Positions 1-9,125 of a stretch of DNA of 13,978 bases are shown here, piece after piece. Source of the stretch: Rhodocollybia butyracea (Eukaryota > Basidiomycota > Agaricomycetes > Agaricales > Omphalotaceae); the NCBI GenBank assembly GCA_015501585.1, contig JADNRY010001251.1, forward strand, positions 1 to 13,978. Reading direction: 5' to 3'. The position numbers and the translations under genes were made by a program. Below the pieces are notes generated by a model. The model was not told where the DNA came from, searched no databases, and worked only from the letters and a program-made list of their open reading frames with translations. Each line of letters starts with the position of its first letter. Position 1 is the stretch's first letter.

Positions 1-1875
1 GATAACCTTATCCTTAGCGCGCTCTCGCGCAATCCCGACTCCAGTGCAACTCACCAGCTACAGTCCGCTTGCCCCATTATCATATTAATATCTCTACGGC
101 GAGTGTCATAGCAGTAGGTGATGAGCGAACGTGGCCGAGACTCGAGTTTAGCTACCAAGTTTATTTTGGTCCCGAAATCCGCTCCTCATTCTTTGTGCTT
201 ATGTTCATCACTCAACATTGTCGCACTATCTCTTTGTGTCCGTTGACCGTAAAGGAAGTTAGCTTTTATAATATCAGCACAGGACGTCTCCTATGATGGA
301 CTTTCCTGAATGTTGTCCTCCGATCTTGCCTCCGATGACTCATGTTCCATGGCTAGCCAACAACCCCTACCAGTGAAAGGCTCAGCGGCGGCACTGCCAC
401 TGAAAGCACTGGTGGTTGGGTTGTCCCACTTCATGATGGCTCTTGCAGAGTTTCTTACCAAACTGTAGAGTGCGTAGACAGACAGAATCAGTAGATATTC
501 AGCACCCAAGACTAAAATCAACTTCCACTTGGACTAATGGTTATGATTTCTTTCGCTCATGGTCAGCTTTATCACTTTCAGTGTTACCAAAGTGTGTGGA
601 ACGTCATTGACTCCAGCTCAGTAGTTCCAGATGCCACTTATTCATCAAGCGCATATGCTTCATCCTTGACCCCTTCCGCCTCATCAATTTCTTGAGGTGT
701 GTCTCCTTCAGACTTCAGCATATTATACAACAAATCCTACAGAGTTTCCACCAATCAGCTGTTGAATCTTTTTAAGTATGTCTGAAGCAAGTCTGAAGTA
801 TGTTCTCGGAAAGAACGTGGGTCATTACTGGAACTGACGTTAGTACTGCTTTCATCAACGCAGACAACAGCGAATTTCTAAACTCATGTTCATGGGTTGT
901 AACGGCATGCTTAAAAATATTCGGCCCCTTTTACTGATTGGTTCAAGATTGGTTACTGAGCGGTTTTAGTTGAAGCACATGAAAGTGCATGGATTGTTAT
1001 ATGGGGATTGTACATGTACAATGTAGTGATTTAAATTGACAAAATTATTCATTGATATTCTAGACATCGTCGTCGGTTGAACATTCAACAGCAGGATATA
1101 CGCGTGAACACTGAAAACGCCTAAACGCGCGTCGTTTCAAATTTGTGGAGCTTAAAGTAACGTGATGAGAAACTATTTCCTTTAGTTACAAAAAAAAGTT
1201 TTTTTGGCTCGATCGCGGGGTACAAGACCCTCTCTTCCCTTCGGTCAGAGTCGGGGACCGTACCGACAACCACCACCGTTAGTTCTTATCGTTGCTAGTA
1301 GGCCTCGCGTCTCGCCGTTTGGAATATAATGTGGTCCTGTCAATACGTGTGATTGTCAGTGTTTCTGTCGAGACTAAACGACAGCCTTTCAACTTATTTG
1401 TATCCCTAAAGTTGTTGATCAAGGTCGTTGCAATCAAGTTGCAATGGTAGACAAGCTGAAGCTGATGCATACAAAGATGAAAGAGCCGATCTCAGTTGAA
1501 GACCATGTCCCTCCCCCCCCTCTAAAACATAAGCATAGAATGCTTTTTGCAGTGTAGTTCCTGTGGCATTTCTTGCCACCTCACAAACAGCCTAGTATGT
1601 ACTAGGCAGGATTTTTCGCCTTTATGATACTTGATATTTGCAATGTACAGTACAAACCTCTATGCATGATTACCCTAAGTATTACAGGAATATCAGGATT
1701 TGGTGTGGTTCATACTGGCTGTTGGGGTTGTGAGATAGCGTAGCGGAGCACCTGGTAAAAACCGGCCTCCTACTGTATCCATGGCGCGCATATATGTGTG
1801 TAGCGTGTGTCCCGGCTGTCTCTCAAATAGGGACCACCTGGCCACTGTTCCTTCCTTCTTTCATTTCAAGGCCAA
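1..1875. other. Left flank without a supportable gene
   Basis: I find no gene here that I can support on either strand. The open frames are short (under about 80 codons), carry no motif I recognise, and do not join into a plausible spliced model. A minus-strand frame at 291-521 is hydrophobic at its start but is isolated. Local sequence features are a perfect 16-bp palindrome at 1007-1022, an A8-G-T7 near-palindrome at about 1190-1205 and a C-rich run near 1510-1520. The segment may hold decayed mobile-element or gene debris, but nothing identifies it. Homology with the other repeat units starts only near 1876. Confidence 0.5.
1007..1022. repeat. 16-bp perfect palindrome
   Basis: ATTGTACATGTACAAT reads the same on both strands. 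It lies in an AT-rich stretch with no gene nearby. A palindrome this long is expected by chance about 0.2 times in a window of this size, so it may be fortuitous or a dimeric DNA-binding site. Confidence 0.5.
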
Positions 1876-1951
1876 TCCGCTCTCGTCAATATTTGGGAAG
1901 TCTGTTTTACATATACATATATTTTGCCAAGAAATTCTTATATCCATATCT

Positions 1952-4472
1952 TCAGAGAGCCCTGTTATGTGCCAACGTGGATCTGGATGTCAATCGATCT
2001 GGCTCATACACTACTTGCGCTGGACACCTAGATTCAAGTAAGTTTTGTGACTTCAGAGCGTTATCAGAGAGACCTACCTTTTCTCAGCTCCCTGGATAAA
2101 GGCGAAGTGTTCAGTGTAGATTCTCCAGAGACCAAATAAACATACATTTTCATCTTTCCATGCAATCTGAGCTTTGAGCTCTGTCAAACCAAACAACAAA
2201 ATGACATCATACTCCGTTTTGTAGTACACCGAAGCAGTCCCAGGTTTTCGATGTATCGTATAGAATGCTCGTAAAACGTTGGCAGTCACTGTACAAGCCG
2301 TTGTGTACATTTCTGTTGAAGATTGTGAACGTTTGATGCACGCAATTCTTAGTGCAAGGCAAAACATACCAGCATCCACATCAACCCATTGAGGGTTGTT
2401 GTTGGCTCCTTCATATCTTAGAATGTCCACAGAGATCGTATTAAGAGGGGTGATAGTATTATAAAAATATGGCGATCGAAACTCTTGCTCTTCCGATATT
2501 TGCACATCCTGTCGATGAAAATGAATGAGCACAACTTTGAATGCGTTTGGGGAATTCCAAACCTTCTGCAGTATAACAGAGTACACATCGCTCACCCTGA
2601 GACGCCCTGAACCCTGAACAGAGTATCCTCGCCTTCGATGCTCGGGATCGTTCGGGTCATAGGCTGAGAAACAATCTGTTCCGTATGACCATCTGGAGAC
2701 ACGCGTGGTCACGAAATGATCTATGTAAAACGAAACAGCTCCATCAGAAACTGCTTTGTTCCTATATATGCAACGTTATAGAACATGTCAAACTGTGGAA
2801 ATATTGAATTGAATCGGACGCTTACACATGAGTATCTGGGCGATATACACTCAATCCCAGAGGTTAGCTTATCTTTGAGTTGATGCAAAAGCCAAGAACT
2901 TGCAGCGAACCCGCCAACTAGAAACACAGACTATGAATACAAAATAGTCAGTAGATGCTTACCTGGTAGTGGAGGTTGAGATGCTCACCGTTATAGTTTT
3001 TCGGGCGTTACTGCGCTGCTTTTTAATCGCGTCCAAGGCTGCTTTAACAGAGGTTCGAAGAAACGTGCAACATCAGACCTATGTATATCAACAGCGACCA
3101 TCATTCGTAGTGGAGTGATTATTTAAGGAACCCTAGGTAACATACCTTGAATCTTCATTTGACCAGACCGAATATCGAGAGCAAGGTCGGTATCGCTTCG
3201 CCGACCAAATCTGATAAAGGAAGGTTCATTGCTATTTCTGAACTGCAGCTTAGTTGTGCGGTCGAAAATGTCCCTAATAGAGATACATCATCATTAAACG
3301 GAGTTCCCTTCAGTTTATCTGCAAGGGAAAGGGCATAAATTATCAGAGGAAGCAGAACAGAATTGGACGTTATACCTTGAACATAGAGAGCAGCCTCTCC
3401 AGTGACAAAGATTGACCAGCAAAACAACCTTTGATTGAACATCGATGATCTGCTGGAAAACTTTGTAAAATACACGTACACTCAGAACGACTAATTTCCT
3501 GGAAGGTGATAGCGCTCCAGATCTGGACGAGGAGTAAGCACTGAGGTCGATAGTTCCCCACCTGCATCTAAGACGATTGTTCCCTCATTTTGCTGTAACA
3601 GCAGCCATCAGTAAGTAGCCAATTAGGCAATGCATACCAAGTACATACGCCAATTGTAAGACCATTGTTGACACAAAAGTGTAAACTAGCTTCGCCTTCG
3701 GTAACGAAACGTATGCGGTCTTCGTCGTTAAAGTGTCGGAAACAAGACCTGCTAGAACTGCCGCTTGTCGCATGTAACTTTGTTGCAAACCTTCCCAATC
3801 ATTGGGATGACTTAGAACATAGATGATGCGGTTTTGAACGGAAGTCCACAAATTGGGACCATACAAAACCACTGTTTCCTCGATAAACGACTTGACACAT
3901 GACAAGAGGTATTGGAGGAAATCCGCAAGTATTTCTACCAACGATTTGTTCGGTGGGAGTGGCGGGATGTGCTTGAACGGGGGACTAGAAGTATCAGAGT
4001 TAGGTCGGAGATGCATTTTGAACCTATAACATTCTTATCATTACATCAAAATGTTAAAGTGGAAAGAAAGGATATACCATTCGACTTTTATCCATTGTTC
4101 GTTCTCAGCTTGTTCAATTGTAGCTGGTAGCTGGTCTCCGCTCCAATAGCGCGTACCACTCCTGTGGCATCATAGTATAGGACAGAAGGAATTTTTGATG
4201 AGTCACTAGGATTTTGACAGGAAACCTATCGACTGCTTAAACAATTTGCAGATTGAACCTCTTCGGGGGGGACTGACCTAGTGACACCCCTGATCTCTGG
4301 TACTACACAGGATCGAGCACACTATGAGAACAGACTTGAGATATCATTCTTTGAATTGAATGTCACGAATATAGAACCTATATGAAATACCACTGAAGGT
4401 TGTACCGACATCGAAAGCAACGACCAATCCTCGTTGGGAGCCAGAGAAAGGTTTGCGCCTGGGCTGGGACAC
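1952..4472 (-). CDS. Hsp70-like (Hsp70-12A type) ATPase, copy A, 14 exons, frameshifted as given
   Basis: This encodes a member of the Hsp70/actin-like ATPase superfamily, about 590 residues once spliced, probably cytosolic. Motifs in order: phosphate-1 loop AFDVGTTFSGISY (near 4385-4430), YYDATGVVRAIGAE, MHLRPN, SFIEETV, HPNDWEGLQQ, FVTEGEASLHFC, phosphate-2 LDAGG-TIDLSAY (about 3530-3570), FDRTTKLQFR, IRSGQMKIQG and adenosine motif FLVGGFAASSWL (about 2890-2925). Exons: 4472-4378, 4321-4278, 4225-4078, 4023-3659, 3592-3480, 3428-3376, 3318-3146, 3078-2989, 2930-2826, 2761-2563, 2508-2370, 2312-2146, 2091-2078, 2027-1952. All 13 introns have GT-AG ends. The C-terminus (AQIAWKDEN, EKRCPAQVVYE) is not the canonical Hsp70 substrate-binding domain. 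Frame breaks occur near 4310, 4219, 4135, 3730, 3557, 3415, 3280, 3146, 3047 and 2873. The expected start codon is GTG, where copy C has ATG. Family assignment is secure; client and pathway are unknown. Confidence 0.8.
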
Positions 4473-4651
4473 TGGTTGTAGAGGAAATAATTCCACAGCA
4501 GTTGGTACGAACTCGGAAGGGTTTTGAATACTTTTAGAGGCTATGGCTTGACGTTGAACTTGACGTGTACAACGTTGCAAGGAATAACTATGATGCTTTC
4601 CCAGCGTAAAAGGTCAGCCTTGAAGACCTCACTTTTGCCCATTGTTTTTTG
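4473..4651. promoter_or_regulatory. Shared 5' region between divergent genes, unit A
   Basis: The start regions of the minus-strand Hsp70-like gene and the plus-strand coiled-coil gene are about 180 bp apart, so both promoters must overlap here. A minus-strand ATGGGCAAAAG begins at 4642 and opens a short reading frame that is not in frame with the ATPase. The same motif recurs at the matching place in units B and C. I see no convincing TATA box or heat-shock element. The promoter call rests on geometry and on conservation across the copies. Confidence 0.5.
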
Positions 4652-6159
4652 ATGGTACTAGGTTTCGTTTCCAGTCTTTCCAGTTTACTATCTACTCAAT
4701 CTCCAATGCGCAATCCACCACATTCGGCGGGAGACTCACATCATCACTCGAGTCATGGCCATGCACGAAGAGACGACTATGAATCCCACGAAGGCACAAT
4801 ATTATGCTAGAGGCAGTGCTCATGCCTGACTCTTCTTCAGTCCGCCGTCCCATCGTACCATTGGCGTTGGACCAGTTGAAGCAGAATGTCCATTACATTA
4901 GAACACCGCACCGGACGTCATACAGACGAAAGGCCCCACAGAAGTAGTCGTCGATCTTCATCAGTTGATGCCACGGCAGCTTCTCAACCTAGGAGAGGCC
5001 TAGAGAGAAACACCTTCTCGAAAGCTTTTGAGTCAGCAAACTCAATCGCTCGAAGTGGAGCTTCAGAGAGCACAGCGTGAAAACTGCACAAAGGATGACG
5101 AGATTGGACTTCTGAAGCGACATCTTTCTAATGTGCAGACAGAGAATGACCACTATCGAACGAAGGGATGCCCATAACCCAACAGCTTTTGGATACACAG
5201 AGGCAGGAACTGCAAGGAGCCCGGGCATTCTTGGGCACAACTGACTCGTACTCGGGAGGAGATATCATCGAAATGCTCAGCACCCTTAATTCCGAAATCT
5301 TTCAGGCTGCTGCTGTCATTACAGACGCAACTGAAAGAGCCCATCCTGGTGATGGAAGCTACGTCATTCGGGTTATGCTCCAGCAGTTGAAGAGATCAGA
5401 AAGACATTGGGAGACGAGGTGGGGACGCTCCTCCAGGGAGATGGGATTGGAGGGGAAAGCATTGCGATCGTTCAAGCTGCACTGCAAACAAGCTTGAATA
5501 TTTATTTGAAGGATATCTGTCTATGCTGGTCAACGGAACGGCTTGGTAGGTAAAAGCGCTCAAAGATGTATATATTCAAATCCGAGCACAACAAGGTCAG
5601 TACAATTCGAAGACATACTATGAGTACATACTCAACGTGCAATTCTAGATCAAGTTTTTGGTGTCCGGGACATGGAGATCTCTGACAAGGGCACAGTCAA
5701 AACGCCATGTATACCACGACCAAGGGCTTTTTGGACGGGTAGTGGAGCGAATAAAAGTGATTTTAGTTGTAGCAAAACGGTGGCCATGCGGGAGCTCAGA
5801 ATCCGAAAGGCAGATTTTATCCATGGTCTTCGAAAAGGTCTCGACCATTTTGGAACTTTTGGCGAGACTGGATGAAGCTATGAACGAGCGTGTTACATCC
5901 ACAGACATGATGCTGTACGTTCCTGATTTGGGTACACCCTTTAACGCGCAGATCATGGAGGATGCAGATGGTGGGGAATTATCGAGCGGGACTGTACTGT
6001 TTGTCTCAGAAATGGGACTGATGAGGGTAGATAAGGATCCAGCTGGGCGAGACAAAAGCACCGTGCTGTTGAAACCCAGAGTATTTCTTCAAGAGTCATT
6101 TTTTCAAGCAAGAAACCACGAAAGCTGTAGTAGGTTCAAAGGTCCAGAGACGAGAGTAG
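4652..6159 (+). CDS. Coiled-coil protein paired with Hsp70-like gene, copy A, frameshifted as given
   Basis: About 485 residues in two exons (4652-5595 and 5649-6159); the 53-bp intron starts GTCAGT and ends TTCTAG. The N-terminus is low-complexity and His/Arg/Ser-rich (SHHHSSHGHARRDD). A heptad-rich coiled coil follows at about 5030-5165 (LEVELQRAQRENCTK), then ELQGARAFL, YSGGDIIEML and LNSEIFQAAAVITD, then LGDEVGTLLQ and VQAALQTSLNI. Exon 2 has GTWRSLTRAQSK, VLFVSEMGLMRV and TVLLKPRVFLQESF. I recognise this as a basidiomycete family of unknown function, without a named domain. ATG 4652 is chosen because an in-frame ATG lies at the matching place in all three copies; ATG 4706 is the alternative. 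Frame breaks or stops lie near 4808, 4876, 4905, 5000, 5168, 5350, 5658 and 6100. The stop at 6157-6159 matches copy B; the uncorrected frame runs to 6170. Confidence 0.65.
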
Positions 6160-6170
6160 AGGCTTATTGA

Positions 6171-6856
6171 TATTCCTGGTAATTGCGTATAAATAATTGT
6201 AACATTCCAGAACGATCCGCCATTTCCGTGTGTTGTACGGGTATACGTAGTAGTTTTTAAAATTTCTATATTGGTTTGAACGCTTAGAAGCCAGACATCC
6301 TAGAAGGTGACTTCACTGTACCAGCTTCACTTTTACTCATACCTTGCATCCGATCCAAACAACGATGATTTCTCAGGGCTTCACACTAGCCAGTTGAACA
6401 GCGTAAGGTAGACCTAGAAGTAGCAGTGAAGATGCGAACGAGTATTCTTCTCGCAAAAGGCTAGCTGCTAGTGGACTTTTTCTCAAGCACGTGCCACTCC
6501 GGTGTCACCGGATCGGTCAGCGCGACGTACAGTAACACAACATCATCATGCACCCACGACGCCCTCCCCAGACGCCGCCCCCAATAGCTAATTGCTCTTT
6601 TTGAACATGGTCGGTGGTTGGTGGCCACTCAATATGTTGAGGGCATGCATCTGACCGATTCTGATGCAGTGTGTGTATGTAGCACGGGCGCCGATTGTTT
6701 CTAATTGGGACGCGTCGGTTTTTCTTTCCTTTATGGCGGCCCAAGTTCCTGGCTATCGTCAAAAGCCCTACAATGCTCCCAGGAACGTAACAGGATGTTT
6801 GAACCCTATCCAAGTTTGGCTCCAGTTTGGCTTTGTAACTACAACTATGATCGAAA
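6171..6856. other. Spacer between units A and B
   Basis: No gene is supportable here. The first 300 bp resemble the flank behind the unit B coiled-coil gene at 9126-9360 and are probably its 3' untranslated or downstream region. From about 6480 to 6750 the sequence is more GC-rich and matches nothing else in the window. It contains a small perfect inverted repeat, CCGGTG-T-CACCGG, at 6499-6511. The last part carries one copy of a roughly 55-bp direct repeat (6751-6810) found again at 9455-9515. Open frames on both strands at 6517-6989 are chance readings that run through the Hsp70 remnant. Confidence 0.5.
6751..6810 (+). repeat. Direct repeat left of unit B (DR-L)
   Basis: The core is an AAAGCCCT...GTAACAGGATGTTTGAACCC block. 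It matches 9455-9515 with a few substitutions and one extra T. The two copies lie at the two edges of the truncated unit B, about 45 bp from the Hsp70 remnant on this side. No coding content is evident. Confidence 0.65.
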
Positions 6857-7445
6857 TCACCGCCGTGGACACATACTCCCACTGGCTTCGCCTTTGCTGA
6901 CAAAATGCATGCGGCGGAAACAAGGCCTGCTAGAACTGCCACCTGTCGCGTGTAGTTTTTGTTGCAAACCGTCCCAACCATTCAGATGAAAGATGATAGA
7001 ATTTCGAACGGAAGCCCAGAAGCTAACGCCATCGGGAAGTACTGTTTCCTCGATGAATGACTTGACACACGACAAGAGGTATTGGAGGAACTCTGTAAGT
7101 ACTTCTATTTACTCGGCGGGAGCGGTGGAATGTGCCTAGAGGCGAGACTGGAAGCATAAGACTTGGGTCACAGATGTATTTTGAACCTGTTATCCTCAAG
7201 TCTTATTTTTGAAGTGTAGAAAGACCTTTCAAATTTTATCCGTTGCTCGTTCTCAACTTGTTCGATAATAATAATTGGTAGCTGTGGCGCTGGGCAATTG
7301 TGCTGTGGCGTCATAGTACAAGACTTGCGCCTAACAAGAAAAGTGATCCTTGATTTCCAGTGGTACTACACCAGGATCGAGCACACTGCAGGAGCAGACT
7401 TAAGATATCGTAATTTTGAATTGAATACCACAAGTACAGAACTTG
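6857..7445 (-). pseudogene. Hsp70-like ATPase remnant, copy B
   Basis: Only the middle of the ATPase domain survives. Recognisable pieces are the exon-2 start LDPGVVP (about 7360-7385), SFIEETVLPDG with FWASVRN (about 7000-7065), a HLNGWDGLQQ segment, RQVAVLAGLVS and MHFVSKGEAS (about 6870-6905). The phosphate-1 loop present in A and C (AFDxGTTFSGIS) is absent, and homology stops near 6857, before the phosphate-2 and adenosine motifs. There is an in-frame TGA where copy A has CGA in the HLRP motif near 7170, a TAG shortly after, several frameshifts, and loss of the intron 2 region. Without either nucleotide-binding loop it cannot be a working ATPase. Unlike A and C, this copy is clearly dead. 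Confidence 0.8.
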
Positions 7446-7588
7446 AATGAAAGTCAAGATGGGCTCAAAGATGTCAAAGTAGTTCTAAGCAGTAAGGCAT
7501 ACGTGTTTATGAAGTAAATTTCACTTTGCCAAGCAAGAACTCAGGGCTGCTTATAACCGAGTACTTCACTTTCGCCCATTGTTTTTCC
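7446..7588. promoter_or_regulatory. Shared 5' region, unit B
   Basis: This matches the divergent promoter regions of units A and C in position and partly in sequence. It keeps the minus-strand ATGGGCGAAAG motif starting at 7579, here followed by only twelve codons before a stop. Since the neighbouring Hsp70-like gene is dead, any promoter activity left would serve only the coiled-coil gene. Confidence 0.4.
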
Positions 7589-9125
7589 ATGTCCACAACT
7601 CTCATTTCTAGTCTACTACCTACTCGATATTGGATGCACGGTCCAACTCACTCTGAAAAAGACTCACGTCCATTACTCGAGCCATGGCCATATGCGTAGA
7701 GACGATTCGTGAACTCTGCGAAGGAAGCACACATCGCGCTGAAGGCAGTTTTCATCCTGACTCTTCTTTCCATGTTCCAGTCCGCCATCCGCACAAAGAT
7801 GCTCACCTTCGAACCATTGGACCAGTCGAGCAGAACGTCCACACAATAGGCTCTTGCATTGGACATCAATACAGATGAAATGTGGCGTAGAAGCAGTCAT
7901 GGATCTGATGCCCACACCAGCCTCCGAGTCTCTGTCTAGGAGAGGCCCAGAGAGAAATGCCACCCAAGAGCCTTCGACTCAGCAAATACGATTGCTTGAA
8001 GCAGAGCTTCTGGAACGCACAACGCGAAAAACCGTACAAAGGACGATGAGAATTGAACGGTTAAAGCGACCGTCTTTCCTAGTGCGCATAAAGGATATCG
8101 GCCACTATCGAAGGAAGGACGCCCATAATCAAGAACTTTTAAGACACACAAAGACAGGAACTGCAGGGAACGCGGGCATTCCTGAACATGTTTGACTCGT
8201 ACTCAGGTGGAGACATCATTGAAATGCTGAACACTCTTAATGCCGAAATTTCCAGGCTGCTGCTGCTGCCATTACAGACATGACCGAAAGAGCCCGTCGT
8301 GATGGTGGGAGCCACCGTCGTTCGGATGACGCTTCAGTAGTTGAAGTCAGAAGGACATTGGGAGATGAGGTAGGGGTGCTCCTCCAGAGAATTGAGATTG
8401 GAGGGGAAAGTGTTGCGATCGTTCAAGCTGCACTACAAACAAGCTTGAATATTGCAGTAAAGCGTATCTGTCGCTCGTGGTCAAAGGAAGGCTCGGTAGG
8501 TAAAGCGCTCAACGATGTATATGTTCAAATCCGAGCACAACAAGGTCAGTACAATTCAGAGACATGCTATAGTACATACTCAACGTACAATTCTAGATCA
8601 AGCTTTGGTGTCTGGAATATGGAAATCTCTGACAAGGGCACAGTCAAAACGCCACGTATACAAGGATCATGGGGTCCTTGCACAGGTAGTGGAGGGATTG
8701 CAAGTGATTTTAGTCGTAGCCAAATTGTGGCCATGCGGAGGCTCAGAGTCTGAAGGGCGGATTAATCCCATGATTTTGGAAAAGGTCACCACCATTCTGG
8801 GACTTTTAGCGAGGACTGGATGAGGCTATGAATGAGCATGTTACATCCACAGACATGATGCTGTACGTTCCTGCCTTAGGTATACCCTTTAAACGCGCAG
8901 ATCATGGAGGATGAAGATGGCGGAGAGTCATCGAGTGGGGGTGGAGAGTCATCGAGTGGGACTGTACTGCTCGTCGCAGAAATGGGACTGATGAGGGTAG
9001 ACAAGGATTCAGCTGGGCCAGACAAAAGGACTGTGCTGTTGAAACCCAAAGTTTTGCTTCAAGAATCATTCCTGAAGCCAGAGGCCACGAAAGCTGTACG
9101 TGCAGAAGTTCAGAGACGAAAGTAA
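7589..9125 (+). pseudogene. Coiled-coil protein paired with Hsp70-like gene, copy B, frameshifted
   Basis: Two exons (7589-8544 and 8597-9125) flank a 52-bp GTCAGT...TTCTAG intron. Landmarks are the polar N-terminus with GSFHPDSSFHVPV and PVEQNVH, the coil (QIRLLEAELLERTTRKT), DSYSGGDIIEMLNTLNAEI, then the longest clean block from 8280: LGDEVGVLLQR, VQAALQTSLNIAV and NDVYVQIRAQQ, joined across the intron to LVSGIWKSLTRAQSK. Exon 2 continues with ILVVAKLWPCGG, VLLVAEMGLMRV and TVLLKPKVLLQESFL and ends EVQRRK-stop. Frame breaks lie near 7672, 7705, 7875, 8155, 8245, 8816 and 8891; those at 8155 and 8245 compensate each other. The 8280-8540 region is intact here but broken in A and C, so the breaks are independent. 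A 21-bp in-frame duplication at 8922-8960 is unique to this copy. Function unknown. Confidence 0.6.
8922..8960 (+). repeat. 21-bp in-frame tandem duplication
   Basis: The 18-bp block GGAGAGTCATCGAGTGGG occurs twice, 21 bp apart, adding seven residues (GESSSGG type) just before the VLLVAEMGL motif of copy B. Copy A has only one such block. Confidence 0.85.

Larger units (their letters stand above)
1876..6480. repeat. Tandem unit A (Hsp70-like / coiled-coil pair)
   Basis: This is the first full copy of the repeated gene pair. It aligns with unit C from the Hsp70-like 3' flank (both share AATATTTGGGAAGTCTG or a near match just beyond the stop codon, near 1890 and 9900) through the Hsp70-like gene, the shared 5' region and the coiled-coil gene. 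Its far flank, about 6180-6480, still resembles 9126-9360 behind the unit B coiled-coil gene. Copies differ by many substitutions and small indels, so the duplication is not recent. Unit ends are approximate because homology fades gradually. Confidence 0.75.

Noticed and set aside
69..296. Plus-strand open frame of 75 codons
   Set aside because: Composition and content look random; no ATG start, no homology to anything I recognise and no splice partner.
291..521. Minus-strand open frame of 76 codons with a hydrophobic start
   Set aside because: It has no ATG start, no recognised motif and no neighbouring exon that would extend it.
706..798. 10-bp inverted repeat CTTCAGACTT / AAGTCTGAAG with a 73-bp loop
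   Set aside because: The arms are short and the loop long, with no gene or element attached; likely chance.
1190..1205. A8-G-T7 run, considered as a retroelement poly-A tail or terminator
   Set aside because: There is no coding remnant, target-site duplication or second end nearby, and homopolymers are common.
1781..2099. Two overlapping plus-strand open frames
   Set aside because: Their 3' parts are antisense to the last exons of Hsp70-like copy A, whose C-terminal motif is clear on the other strand.
4652..4720. Heat-shock elements for the Hsp70-like gene near TTCC-rich sequence at 4665-4682
   Set aside because: The TTC/GAA spacing does not follow the inverted 5-bp array of a heat-shock element, and it is not conserved in B or C.
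6517..6989. Open frames on both strands near the start of unit B
   Set aside because: They run through the breakpoint of the Hsp70 remnant; only short pieces (RQVAVLAGLVS) are real family sequence.
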